Shown here: in pieces, positions 45,442 to 54,457 of the stretch
Layout: each line of letters opens with the position of its first letter
How positions within the stretch are numbered: the stretch's first letter is position 1
NCBI RefSeq assembly: GCF_009662475.1
Contig: NZ_CP045571.1
Span: 3,036,501 to 3,100,500, forward strand
Length of the DNA: 64,000 nucleotides
Reading direction: 5' to 3'
DNA from: Acidithiobacillus thiooxidans ATCC 19377
Lineage (GTDB): Bacteria; Pseudomonadota; Gammaproteobacteria; Acidithiobacillales; Acidithiobacillaceae
Position numbers and translations under genes: made by a program
The notes under the pieces: model-generated
Databases searched by the model: none
The model's input: only the letters and a program-made list of their open reading frames with translations
Told to the model about the DNA's origin: nothing

Positions 45442-47301
45442 ATGTCTATTCTGCGGCTGGAAGCGGGGCAGGTGGAGTGGGGAGGCCGCGCCTTACTGGA
45501 CCATGCGGATCTGAATCTTGAAGCCGGTGAACGCATTGGTCTGATTGGCCGTAATGGCGAAGGTAAATCGACCCTGCTGCAAGCACTTGCCGGTCATTGC
45601 AGGCTGGATGCCGGAAATCTTTGGGTAGCGCCGGGACTTAGCCGTAGTTATCTGGCCCAGGAGCCCGAACTGGCCGCAGATCACGATCTGCTCACCGCTA
45701 TCAAATCCGGACACCCCGCCTGGCGGCAGCTGCAAAATGCCGAGGCGGGAGACGCGCAGGCCCATGCCCTGGCGGACCATCATGATGCCTGGCAAATCGA
45801 CTATAAAGCGGAAGCCCTGCGCGATAGCCTGGGCCTGCCAGCGGAAGGTGTGGTTTCTGCTTTGTCCGGCGGGCAGCGCAAGCGCGTAGCCATTGCTGCT
45901 GCACTGGTTTCCGAACCGGATATTCTGTTTTTTGACGAGCCCACCAACCACCTTGATTTACCGGCCATTCTTGCCCTAGAACAGTCCCTGCTGCGCTATC
46001 GCGGCACCCTGGTATTCATCACCCATGACCGGCGCTTTCTGGACCGCCTGGCTACCCGTATTGTCGAACTGGATCGCGGCATTTTACGCAGCTTTCCGGG
46101 CAGCTTTGCCGAATATCAGGCACGCAAAGCGGAAGTACTGGCGGCCGAGGCTGCGGCAGATAATCGTCTGGAAGGGCAACTCGCCGAGGAAGAAGCCTGG
46201 TTGCGTCAGGGGGTAAAGGCGCGCGCCAAACGCAACCAGGGCCGGTTGCGTCGTCTGGAAAGCCTGCGCGAGGAGCGCGCCAGCCGTCGTCAGCAGCAGG
46301 GGCAGGCGAGCCTGCAGATCAGCACGGCGGAACGCTCCGGGGCCTTGATTGCGGAACTGGATCAGGTGTCCTTCCACTATGAAGAGCGCCCCATCATCCG
46401 GAATTTTTCAACACGCATTGAGCGGGGCGACCGGGTCGGTATTATCGGCCCCAACGGAGCCGGTAAAACCACTTTGTTGCGCCTGATTCTCGGTGAACTG
46501 GAAGCCCAGCAAGGCCAGATCCGGCGCGGTACCAAACAGGAAGTCGCCTATTTTGATCAGATGCGGGCGACGCTTGATCCGGAAAGCCGGGTAGTGGATG
46601 CCATTGCAGATGGTAACGATTTCATTGAGATCAATGGGGAGCGGCGCCACGTTCTGGGATATTTGCAGGACTTCCTGTTCCCGCCCAGTCGCGCCCGGGG
46701 ACTGATCAAGGCGCTGTCGGGCGGCGAACGGGCGCGCCTGCTACTGGCCCGCTTGTTTGCCCGCCCCGCCAATATTCTGGTGCTCGACGAACCGACCAAT
46801 GACCTGGATCTGGAAACCCTTGAAGTGCTGGAAGAGCGTCTCCAGAATTATACGGGCACCCTGTTTCTGGTTTCTCATGACCGGGACTTTCTTGACAACG
46901 TAGTCACCCAGGTCATTGCCTTCGGTGAAAACGGCCAGCTTACCCAGAATGCCGGCGGCTATGAAGACTGGTTACGCTGGCAGACAGAAATCCAGCGAGC
47001 TGCCAGCAAGAATGCCGAAAGCTCTACGGGCAAAACATCCGGCAAGCGGGAAAACAGCAAAAAAACTACGCTCAGTTACAAGGAAAGTCAGGAGTTGGTT
47101 GCTTTACCTGCCCAAATAGAAGCTATGGAGCAGGAACAGGAAAACGTGGCAGCGACTCTGGCTTTACCGGGAACCTACCAGAACCCGGAAAAACTGAAAG
47201 CGCTCCAACTGCAGTCAGAGCAACTCGCAAAAAAGTTGCAGCAGACTTATTCACGCTGGGAGCACCTGGAAGCCAAAGCCGCTGCCAGCAGCAACGCTTA
47301 A
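45442..47301 (+). CDS. uup: ABC-F family ATPase, Uup-like
   Basis: A soluble 619-residue protein with two ABC modules and no membrane part. Module 1 has GLIGRNGEGKSTLLQALAG, LSGGQRKRVAIAAAL and DEPTNHLDLP; module 2 has GIIGPNGAGKTTLLRLI, LSGGERARLLLARL and DEPTNDLDLE. The linker between them is long and charged. The C-terminus has the coiled-coil DNA-binding domain typical of Uup (LSYKESQELVALPAQIEAME). Uup acts on ribosomes and branched DNA intermediates. Confidence 0.92.
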   Translation: MSILRLEAGQVEWGGRALLDHADLNLEAGERIGLIGRNGEGKSTLLQALAGHCRLDAGNLWVAPGLSRSYLAQEPELAADHDLLTAIKSGHPAWRQLQNAEAGDAQAHALADHHDAWQIDYKAEALRDSLGLPAEGVVSALSGGQRKRVAIAAALVSEPDILFFDEPTNHLDLPAILALEQSLLRYRGTLVFITHDRRFLDRLATRIVELDRGILRSFPGSFAEYQARKAEVLAAEAAADNRLEGQLAEEEAWLRQGVKARAKRNQGRLRRLESLREERASRRQQQGQASLQISTAERSGALIAELDQVSFHYEERPIIRNFSTRIERGDRVGIIGPNGAGKTTLLRLILGELEAQQGQIRRGTKQEVAYFDQMRATLDPESRVVDAIADGNDFIEINGERRHVLGYLQDFLFPPSRARGLIKALSGGERARLLLARLFARPANILVLDEPTNDLDLETLEVLEERLQNYTGTLFLVSHDRDFLDNVVTQVIAFGENGQLTQNAGGYEDWLRWQTEIQRAASKNAESSTGKTSGKRENSKKTTLSYKESQELVALPAQIEAMEQEQENVAATLALPGTYQNPEKLKALQLQSEQLAKKLQQTYSRWEHLEAKAAASSNA

Positions 47302-47305
47302 CCCT

Positions 47306-47496
47306 AAAACGGCAGTTGCCGTGGGTGCTTTGCAGCGACTTTTGTTTCGAGCCGTTGTTGTTCTTGGCGAAGTCCTGCGCCCGTCAGGAGAGCTGTTTGA
47401 GCCCGTAGGGCGAGTTCTCTCCTGACAGCAGGATGAGCCTTAGAACAACAGGCAAGGAACAATGGAGCAAAAAGCATCCACGGCAACTGCCGTTTT
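47306..47496. repeat. 191-bp inverted-repeat element after uup
   Basis: The arms at 47306-47331 and 47471-47496 match in 25 of 26 positions (each begins AAAACGGCAGTTGCCG when read inward). Each arm is itself palindromic (ACGGCA-N2-TGCCGT). A second inner stem, GTCAGGAGAG...CTCTCCTGAC, closes the middle. It has no coding frame. It may be a MITE-like repeat also serving as a two-way terminator between the convergent uup and envelope genes. Confidence 0.75.
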
Positions 47497-47516
47497 CAGG
47501 TTAACTGGAAATGATT

Positions 47517-47792
47517 TCATTTGCGCAGAAAAAAGTGCAGGACGATTCCATCCACGACAGCCGGGATCAGGGTAGCAATCACCCCGACGGTCATACTGAT
47601 CCAGGGGCCGGGGGGATTCAGGGGGTCCGGCAAAATACCGGGCCAGTGCCAGGGAAGACCCATCAATGTGTAAGCCAACATCAATCCGGGAATCAATAAA
47701 AGACCATCCAGTGCCAGCAACAACAAAACTGCCAGAAGCACCAGAACAACGGCGATAGCGCCTTGCAGCAGGGCCTTCAGAGCCGCAGTCAT
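47517..47792 (-). CDS. Small membrane protein, function unknown
   Basis: A 91-residue protein with two long hydrophobic stretches (GAIAVVLVLLAVLLLLALDGLLLIPGLMLAYTL and WISMTVGVIATLIPAVVDGIVL) and a Pro/Trp-rich loop between them. No family recognised. ATG 47792 was chosen; GTG 47810 would overlap the preceding gene. Last gene of a leftward operon with a penicillin-binding protein and an O-antigen ligase-like gene. Confidence 0.6.
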   Translation of the reverse strand: MTAALKALLQGAIAVVLVLLAVLLLLALDGLLLIPGLMLAYTLMGLPWHWPGILPDPLNPPGPWISMTVGVIATLIPAVVDGIVLHFFLRK

Positions 47793-47802
47793 GGGGTCTG
47801 CT

Positions 47803-48114
47803 TTAACCACGGTACACCCAGAGTTTGATGTCCTGACGCGGGATAGTCACCACCGTGCCCTGCCGAAAGTAGAGGGTCGCATCAGACCAGAAAGCAGGAT
47901 TGGTAAAACGCGGGGTTACTCGATAGGCGCCCGGCCAATCCGGTGCGGCTACGGCTCGGTGTCCGGCCACAATAATATTTCGGGCACCGGCGGCATTCAC
48001 ATAAATATGGGCTACCGGGATGCGCGAAACAGCGGCCAAGGCGAGAACACCCAGCAACAAGCCTGCAATACCCAGCGCCAAAATGCTGGCCACCCATTTA
48101 TCGGTTCGACTCAA
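47803..48114 (-). CDS. Small membrane-anchored periplasmic protein, function unknown
   Basis: A 103-residue protein with one N-terminal membrane helix (VASILALGIAGLLLGVLALAAV) and a ~70-residue beta-rich periplasmic part with several Trp and Pro. Not recognised. Its TTG start overlaps the PBP stop by 4 nt (TTGA) and has GGAGG upstream, so it is coupled to the PBP and may assist it. Confidence 0.6.
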   Translation of the reverse strand: MSRTDKWVASILALGIAGLLLGVLALAAVSRIPVAHIYVNAAGARNIIVAGHRAVAAPDWPGAYRVTPRFTNPAFWSDATLYFRQGTVVTIPRQDIKLWVYRG

Positions 48115-49865
48115 TTTCCGCCTCCTTCTGCCCAGATTTCCGCCTGGGTAGCAGTAATGCCTTTATTCTTGGAAGCACAAGCCTTGCCACCACACCAGCG
48201 TGGAGAAATATTCAATTCTTGCAGCGCATGGCGCATGGTAACCCGAAACACCGGTGCCGATTCAACGCCGCCGAAGTTCCAGTACCGCGTGCTGCCGCGC
48301 ATGGTCACGGCCATGACCAGTTTTGGAGCAAAGCCGGGGGCAAATCCCACGAAGGTCGCATTGGTCTTGTTTTTTTGAAACCCGTCCTTACCATTGGCCA
48401 TATTGGCGGTTCCGGTTTTGCCAGCCACCGCATAACCGGGAATGGCAGCCAAAATGCCGGTCCCGTTGGCTGCACACACACCCTCAAGCCAGTGGCGCAA
48501 ATGTGCGGCAATATTTGCCGGCATGATGCGCTGTTTTTGCACCGGCTGGCCCGCTATCAGGGTCGGTGCCACATGATAACCACCGTTGGCAATGGCGGCA
48601 TAACCTTCGGCGAGCTGCAGGGTCGTCACCGAAACGCCATAACCCAGCGCAATGGTGGCATGGCGGGCTTTATCCCAGGTCTGAGGCTGTGGTAGGACGC
48701 CGCCAGTAGCGCCGGCAAAGCCCAGATCCGGTTCCTTCCCGAAACCCGCAGCCCGATACATGTCATAAATGGCTTGGGCAGGCGTCCGCAGCGCAATTTT
48801 AGCCGCCCCGATGTCACTGGAATATTTAAGAATATGTGCCACATTCAATTCATGATGCACCACATCATCACGAATGCAAAACCCACCGACCGGCAAACAG
48901 TGCGAAACATTAAAGCTTTGGTCCGGCTGGATACTGCCGGTTTTCAGTGCTGCTGCCACCATAAAGGGTTTCATCACAGAACCCGGTTCAAAAGCCTGAT
49001 GCACGGCGTTGTTGACGTAATCGGCAGGATTGCCGCAACCACTTCGGGAGTTGGGGTTGCAGGAGGGTACGCTGGCCATGGCTAGAATCTGTCCATTTTC
49101 GACGTTCATGACCACTGCAGAGCCTTCTGTTGCCCCAAAGTGCTTCTGGGCAGCCAGCAGGGTCATGTATGCCCAGTACTGAATCTGGGGATTAATGGTC
49201 AAATGCAGATCATGACCGGGTATGGGTGCATGACGGGCACCCAGCACCCGCAGTACTTCACCTTGCCCGTCAACCAATACTTTTTCCGTGCCGGAATGGC
49301 CCGCCAGCCATTGGTCATAGCCCCTTTCCAGACCGGCAGCACCATGGTGATCCAGATGTACCAAGCCCAGCAGCGGCGTAGTTACAGCGCCTAGTGGATA
49401 GTAAGTGCGACTGGTTGCCTGCACGTAAATTCCCGGTACATGGAGGGCGTTCAAAGCCTTGCCCATCTGCGGCTCGCCCTGACGCAAAATATAGGCAAAC
49501 CCGGAACCACCGGATTGCACACGTTCCGCTAACACCTGTGGGCTTAAATTCAAGGCAGCAGCGACCTTATCCCAATCCTTCCGGTATTGATTAAAAATTC
49601 GCGGGTCTGTCCAGATGGTGACAGCAGGGACATTGACTGCCAGTGCCGTACCATTACCGGCATAAATCACGCCGCGATCAGCAGGAAGAGGACGATCCTG
49701 CATATAACGCATGCGCCCCTGATCACGCAGGGTGTGATCCTGCCACCATTGCAAATCCGTGTCCCGGGTCAGCACAACGACAAAACCGACGAGGATGATC
49801 GCCAGAATGAGTACAGCCCGCCAACGGGGCAAAATGCGATTCGACTTTGGGCGTTCTGCAGTCAT
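48111..49865 (-). CDS. Class B penicillin-binding protein (FtsI/PBP2-type transpeptidase)
   Basis: A 584-residue inner-membrane transpeptidase. The N-terminal anchor is WRAVLILAIILVGFVVVL. A PBP dimerisation domain (RPLPADRGVIYAGNGTALA) precedes the transpeptidase: active-site serine in EPGSVMKPF (~residue 297), second motif SSD in KYSSDIGAAK, and KTG in AGKTGTAN (~483). The second motif has Asp where FtsI usually has Asn. It overlaps the O-antigen ligase-like gene by 4 nt, and is not in a division cluster, so it may be a specialised paralogue. Confidence 0.88.
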   Translation of the reverse strand: MTAERPKSNRILPRWRAVLILAIILVGFVVVLTRDTDLQWWQDHTLRDQGRMRYMQDRPLPADRGVIYAGNGTALAVNVPAVTIWTDPRIFNQYRKDWDKVAAALNLSPQVLAERVQSGGSGFAYILRQGEPQMGKALNALHVPGIYVQATSRTYYPLGAVTTPLLGLVHLDHHGAAGLERGYDQWLAGHSGTEKVLVDGQGEVLRVLGARHAPIPGHDLHLTINPQIQYWAYMTLLAAQKHFGATEGSAVVMNVENGQILAMASVPSCNPNSRSGCGNPADYVNNAVHQAFEPGSVMKPFMVAAALKTGSIQPDQSFNVSHCLPVGGFCIRDDVVHHELNVAHILKYSSDIGAAKIALRTPAQAIYDMYRAAGFGKEPDLGFAGATGGVLPQPQTWDKARHATIALGYGVSVTTLQLAEGYAAIANGGYHVAPTLIAGQPVQKQRIMPANIAAHLRHWLEGVCAANGTGILAAIPGYAVAGKTGTANMANGKDGFQKNKTNATFVGFAPGFAPKLVMAVTMRGSTRYWNFGGVESAPVFRVTMRHALQELNISPRWCGGKACASKNKGITATQAEIWAEGGGN

Positions 49866-51952
49866 CTATCCCCGGAATGCAGTTCGGCCTGACGATGAAT
49901 GGACTGCAACCACGAAACGGCAGGCTCATAAGCCGGGTTTTCATGCAAAAGACGCAGCAGAGTTTTTTCCGCACCCGTTTTTTCATCTGCACGCCATTGC
50001 ATCAGCGCAATATCCAGCAAAAGTTCCGAACGGGGATAAGGGAAAAGCGGTCGCGCTAATCCTGCCCGCAAAAAGGTCAAACCGCCTTTTACATCGCCCT
50101 GATCGGCATAAGCCAGTTGGGCAATCTGGTTACGGAGACTGATGCTTTCAGGATCAATAGCTAGGCCTCGACGCCAGGCCAGCAGCGTCTGGCGTTGTCT
50201 TTGTGTGGCATCCAGACCCAGTAATTTCCCCTGAGTAAGATAGAGTGTTCCAATAGAATTGAGCACGCCGGATTGTTGGGGAATTCCTATCAGGCTTTGT
50301 TGATATTGATGCAATGCCGCCTGGACCAAAGAACGACGACTTGCGCTGTTCATCCGGGTATCGCGTTCCGCCAATGTCAGATAAGTATTGGCAAGGTAAA
50401 CGTGGGGTTGGGTTGCCAAGGGACGCAATGAAGTCAACGTGTCTGCGACCTTCAACAGTAACGTAGTGCGTTGCCGGGGATTTTTGATAACAGAATTCAG
50501 CCAGGTATTATCACTGAGAAAAGCATAAGTCGCCGCATCTGCCAGTAAATTCCAGGAGGCGACGACTATGCCCAGTAACAAAACAATCTGAGCTATGAAC
50601 CCATGATTGATGCCAATTTTTGGCAGCAAGGGTTGGGTATTTTCGGAAGTGCCATAAATCCGCCAGGCACGCGCCATGAAAAGCCCTGCCAGTACACTCA
50701 GAGGCAGATTATAAAAAATGAAATTCCCCAAAGCGTGACCGGTGATGGCAAACACACCCAACACCAAGCCGAGCGCTGTCAGACGCTGTTCATCACTAAT
50801 CTGCAGGGCTTTCCCCGCCCGATATAAAAGACGATACATGGCGTACATCAAAATCCCGGCAAAACTCAGCAGGAAGCCCAGATTGATCAGTCCACCCTCG
50901 GCCAGATACTCCAGATAGTCGTTGTGTGCATAAGTACCTGCTGATGCCAGTTCGCCTGGCAGCCGGTAAGCCGGATAATTCAAAAAGTAGCTGCCGATCC
51001 CGGTACCCAACCAGGGATGACTGAGATACATATGCCAGGTCGCAATCCACATTAGCTTGCGCGATACCGTAGTAATATTGCTGGTAATGTATCCGGGGGA
51101 AAGGTGCCCGATCAGATCATAACCATGCGCGTAGTCCATCAGTAAAAAGGCTATGATGACTAAAGCCGCAACGACAAGAAAACGCGACCGTGCTGCAGGC
51201 TGACGCCATAATCCCCAGACCGCAAAAGGCATGGTGCAGACCCAGGCCAGAAGCCCTCCCCGACTGCTGGTCGAGAAAAATGCCAGGAGCAATACCGCCA
51301 AGGTCAAAAGATAGAAAAAAGCCTCCAGATGAACACCACCGCGCAGAAAGGACACCTGGCGTCGGCCATCTTTGACAAAATACAAGGCAAGAACAGGGAA
51401 AAAAAGCAAATTCAGCCAGGCTGCAAAACTGTTAGTATCCAGCAAGGGGCCAAAAGGCCGTAAATTGGCCAGAATAATATTGGTGGCCATCCCCTGATAA
51501 TATTGCCAGAGTGCCATGGCACTCAAAATCCAGGCGCTGATTAAAATCCCGCGCCAGAACCAGACCCAGAATTGTTCAGCCACTGGCTCCGGGATCATGA
51601 TGGCTACCATAAAGGTCAACGGCAGCGCACCCAGCACCCAAAAGTAAAACCAGCTGCTGTAGGGAGATCCGCTCCAGAACAAGGTCAAACCAAACCAGAC
51701 AAACCATAACAACATGAATATGGGCAGAAAACCGCGTGGCCAGATCAAGCCGACGCGCAGGCATGGCCACCAGACGATAGCCCCCCAGATCATCAAAACA
51801 ATACTTCCAGCAGCGAGCAACGGAATCAGCTGACCGTTGTAATACCAGGAAAGGCCGTAAATCACCAAGGCCAAAACGGCGTATAAACCCGCCCGGAATG
51901 AAATCACTTGCCCGGAGGTTTTCGTCCCCGAGGAATAACTGCTGATAGTCAA
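49862..51952 (-). CDS. O-antigen ligase/polymerase-like membrane protein (Wzy_C) with C-terminal repeat region
   Basis: A 696-residue polytopic protein. About twelve membrane helices fill residues 1-~470. The large periplasmic loop region carries TSSRGGLLAWVCTMPF, then GTGIGSYFLNYPAYRLPG and YAHNDYLEYLAEGGLINLGFLLSFAG, the Wzy_C/ligase signature. The soluble C-terminus has TPR-like helices. It could polymerise or attach glycan, or glycosylate pilin (PglL-type). The start is TTG 51952, overlapping the upstream stop (TTGA), with GGGAG 7 nt upstream. Confidence 0.8.
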   Translation of the reverse strand: MTISSYSSGTKTSGQVISFRAGLYAVLALVIYGLSWYYNGQLIPLLAAGSIVLMIWGAIVWWPCLRVGLIWPRGFLPIFMLLWFVWFGLTLFWSGSPYSSWFYFWVLGALPLTFMVAIMIPEPVAEQFWVWFWRGILISAWILSAMALWQYYQGMATNIILANLRPFGPLLDTNSFAAWLNLLFFPVLALYFVKDGRRQVSFLRGGVHLEAFFYLLTLAVLLLAFFSTSSRGGLLAWVCTMPFAVWGLWRQPAARSRFLVVAALVIIAFLLMDYAHGYDLIGHLSPGYITSNITTVSRKLMWIATWHMYLSHPWLGTGIGSYFLNYPAYRLPGELASAGTYAHNDYLEYLAEGGLINLGFLLSFAGILMYAMYRLLYRAGKALQISDEQRLTALGLVLGVFAITGHALGNFIFYNLPLSVLAGLFMARAWRIYGTSENTQPLLPKIGINHGFIAQIVLLLGIVVASWNLLADAATYAFLSDNTWLNSVIKNPRQRTTLLLKVADTLTSLRPLATQPHVYLANTYLTLAERDTRMNSASRRSLVQAALHQYQQSLIGIPQQSGVLNSIGTLYLTQGKLLGLDATQRQRQTLLAWRRGLAIDPESISLRNQIAQLAYADQGDVKGGLTFLRAGLARPLFPYPRSELLLDIALMQWRADEKTGAEKTLLRLLHENPAYEPAVSWLQSIHRQAELHSGDR

Positions 51953-52152
51953 TCCGGATCTCCCGCATGTAGGGTACAACGATAATGGCCTTTAGCACTT
52001 ATCATGGCGGAGTGGACGGATATATGGCGGCCGCAAACGGAGCAGCGAACCAGGGACTCCACTTCAGGATGTTTTTTGGGTATTCGCTGTTTTTGTCGCC
52101 AGAAATAAAACAACAGACCCAGAAACCCTGCCAGTAACAACCATTTAAACAT
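51949..52152 (-). CDS. PP0621-like small zinc-ribbon membrane protein
   Basis: A 67-residue protein: N-terminal membrane helix (FKWLLLAGFLGLLFYFW), a basic stretch, then VRCSVCGRHISVHSAMISAKGHYRC, a Cys-X2-Cys...Cys ribbon of the PP0621 family. The longer frame upstream runs back through a terminator and a tRNA, so ATG 52152 is the start, with AGGGAT upstream. It heads the overlapping ligase-PBP operon. Confidence 0.82.
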   Translation of the reverse strand: MFKWLLLAGFLGLLFYFWRQKQRIPKKHPEVESLVRCSVCGRHISVHSAMISAKGHYRCTLHAGDPD

Positions 52153-52208
52153 CCACAAAATCCCTGCCTGCTTCGAGCCGCAATTTTTTGGAACGCCATA
52201 AAAACACC

Positions 52209-52235
52209 AAAAAGGCCCGACGAAGCGGGCCTTTT
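52209..52235 (-). terminator. Rho-independent terminator after tRNA-Pro
   Basis: On the minus strand GGCCCG-CTTCGT-CGGGCC is followed directly by TTTTT, 8 nt after the tRNA CCA end. It separates tRNA-Pro from the downstream envelope operon. Confidence 0.85.
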
Positions 52236-52243
52236 CCACAATT

Positions 52244-52320
<77 letters not shown>

Positions 52321-52330
52321 ATGCTACTAC

Positions 52331-53299
52331 CTAAAAGTCACGCTGCACCGCGAACCCGGCCAGAAATGTCAAAGCTGACTTTTCCGGACCATCGGGAAAG
52401 CTGGATAAACAAGCAATGGCTTGTTCAGCCTTTTCTGCCGCGACGCGCAAAGTGTAATCAATAGCTTCTGTTCTGGCAATGATTTCCCAGACCGCTGCAA
52501 AATCGGCCGGGTTTTCGCCATCCAAAGCCGCACGTAAAATGGCCTGCTCAGACGGAGTAGCATGCTGCATGGCGTGAATGTAGGGTAAGGTCGCCTTGCC
52601 ATCAGCCAGATCATCTCCCCGGTTTTTACCCATTTTTTCGGCAGAGGTGGAATAATCCAGGGCATCATCCATCAACTGAAAAGCAATCCCGAGTAACGAA
52701 CCGTATTTTGCCAGTGCTGTTTCAGCCTGCTGATCCAGATGGTTGATCAAGGCACCAATACGCATGGCAGCCTCAAACAATTTGGCGGTTTTGGCTTCAA
52801 TGACCGAAAAATAAGACGCTACACTCAAATCCGGGTCGTGAGCGTTTTCCAGTTGTGCTACTTCTCCCTGGGCAATGACACTGGTTGCCTCGGCCATGGT
52901 CGCCAAAATACGCATATCTCCGTCTGCCACCATCATTTCAAAGGAGCGGGCATAGAGAAAATCACCCACCAAAACCGCCGCCGCATTGCCCCACAGCTGA
53001 TTGGCAGTGGCATTATTGCGGCGCAACTCAGATCCATCCACCACGTCATCATGCAAGAGCGTCGCCGTATGAATAAATTCCACCACTGCCGCCAGGGGAA
53101 TTGGTCGCGCGCTGTGTTCTCCACCCATGCGCGCGGCCAGGAGCAGGACGATAGGACGCAGTCGTTTTCCACCAGCGTTAATCAAATAGGTGCCCATCGC
53201 GGGGATGGTCGGCACTCCGGAACGCAGTTGCTCCTGAATCACCTGATTTACAGCCAACATATCCGACCGCACCAGTTGGTTAACCGACTCCAGATCCAT
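52331..53299 (-). CDS. ispB: Octaprenyl/polyprenyl diphosphate synthase
   Basis: A 322-residue trans-prenyltransferase making the ubiquinone side chain. The first Asp-rich motif is LLHDDVVDGSELRR and the second is QLMDDALDYS. GGKRLRPIVLLLAARM and the KTAKLFEAA motif are in the expected places. ATG 53299 was chosen over an upstream frame that lacks homology. Confidence 0.93.
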   Translation of the reverse strand: MDLESVNQLVRSDMLAVNQVIQEQLRSGVPTIPAMGTYLINAGGKRLRPIVLLLAARMGGEHSARPIPLAAVVEFIHTATLLHDDVVDGSELRRNNATANQLWGNAAAVLVGDFLYARSFEMMVADGDMRILATMAEATSVIAQGEVAQLENAHDPDLSVASYFSVIEAKTAKLFEAAMRIGALINHLDQQAETALAKYGSLLGIAFQLMDDALDYSTSAEKMGKNRGDDLADGKATLPYIHAMQHATPSEQAILRAALDGENPADFAAVWEIIARTEAIDYTLRVAAEKAEQAIACLSSFPDGPEKSALTFLAGFAVQRDF

Positions 53300-53423
53300 A
53301 CCTTGCTGCTCCCTGTTTATTGGCATCGGCACCACTTTACACCAGAAAGTGCCAAGCTTGCGGCCGCAGGGGATTGTGGTGAGGGCGACAATGGCTTGTC
53401 AAGCACGATTCCTGCCCAACGGC

Positions 53424-54362
53424 TCAGGCATCCGGGAGAGACTTGGGAATTTCCAGCTGTCGGGAACGGGCCAGCTGTCGCAATTCTTCAGGATCACCCT
53501 CCCACTCTGCCAGCACATCCCATAAGGGGTGCGGTCCAAGATCCTGACCCGCCCGCAACATCCGTTCTCGCAGCGTTTTCCCGCCACTACCTACCGTCAG
53601 GAAGAGCAAAATCAAAGCGTTGATGTATTCCTCAAGAAGATGCTGCTGGTGGGTAATACGCAGTAACTCGGCATAGAGCGGCAAACGCAGTGGCTCATGG
53701 GCAATCGCTCGCCACAATATGGCCATGCCATAATGCGGGTCACGATTGCGGGCAACCAGCGCAAGGGCCATTTCTGCGGTCATCGCGGCCTCACCGCCTT
53801 GTTCCTGCGGCATGGGAACAGTCATTCCCACCTTTTCGGCCAGCACCAGAAGTTCGAGATTGCCGGGATCCTGCTGCAAGCCGTGTTCCACCCGCTCCCG
53901 CCACCAGGTTTCATCCATGGGAACCTTGGCAGATTTTTCGCCCAGACTTTCCAGCAAATCCGCATAACTGTCCATATCAGCCATGGCAATATAGGTGTCC
54001 AGTAGCTGATTAATCACCCGGGATTCATGAGGATTCAGATCGACATACCAACGTAATACCGTTGCCGCCTGCGCATGATGCCCGTATTCCAGATAAATAT
54101 TCGCCTCATTGAGTAAGTCATCGATGCTGAGCGCTTCCTGCGTGGTCGCTGTCACTTTTTCAGCTTCAGGAATGGCTGTGACTTCACGCGGGGGAGCGGG
54201 AACAGTCTTGACTGGTAGAGCAGAGGAATCCCTGGAAAGATCTGGCGAAGCCGTCGCAGCGCGATTCTGCAAACGTCGCCGCCGGGCGCGCAAGCGAATA
54301 AACACTTCTACCAACAATAGCAGTACAACAACCACTTCCAGGAATATCATCAAGCCTTGCAT
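53424..54362 (-). CDS. Membrane-anchored TPR-like protein, FimV-like C-terminal segment
   Basis: A 312-residue protein with an N-terminal membrane helix (LMIFLEVVVVLLLLVEVFI), then a basic stretch and a Pro/Thr-rich linker. The segment around residues 80-140 (SIDDLLNEANIYLEYGHHAQAATVLRWYVDLNP) resembles the TPR-like C-terminus of FimV and similar envelope proteins. The rest is helical, with no enzyme motif. ATG 54362 follows GAGG. Its role is unknown; scaffold work in the inner membrane is likely. Confidence 0.6.
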   Translation of the reverse strand: MQGLMIFLEVVVVLLLLVEVFIRLRARRRRLQNRAATASPDLSRDSSALPVKTVPAPPREVTAIPEAEKVTATTQEALSIDDLLNEANIYLEYGHHAQAATVLRWYVDLNPHESRVINQLLDTYIAMADMDSYADLLESLGEKSAKVPMDETWWRERVEHGLQQDPGNLELLVLAEKVGMTVPMPQEQGGEAAMTAEMALALVARNRDPHYGMAILWRAIAHEPLRLPLYAELLRITHQQHLLEEYINALILLFLTVGSGGKTLRERMLRAGQDLGPHPLWDVLAEWEGDPEELRQLARSRQLEIPKSLPDA

Positions 54363-54457
54363 AAACACCTCAACCCCACGACCGTGCTTTCAAACATGCT
54401 CTTACCCCGCATGTTCCAGTGCAATTAGTCTAACGGCCAGAATTTGCAAGAATATTT

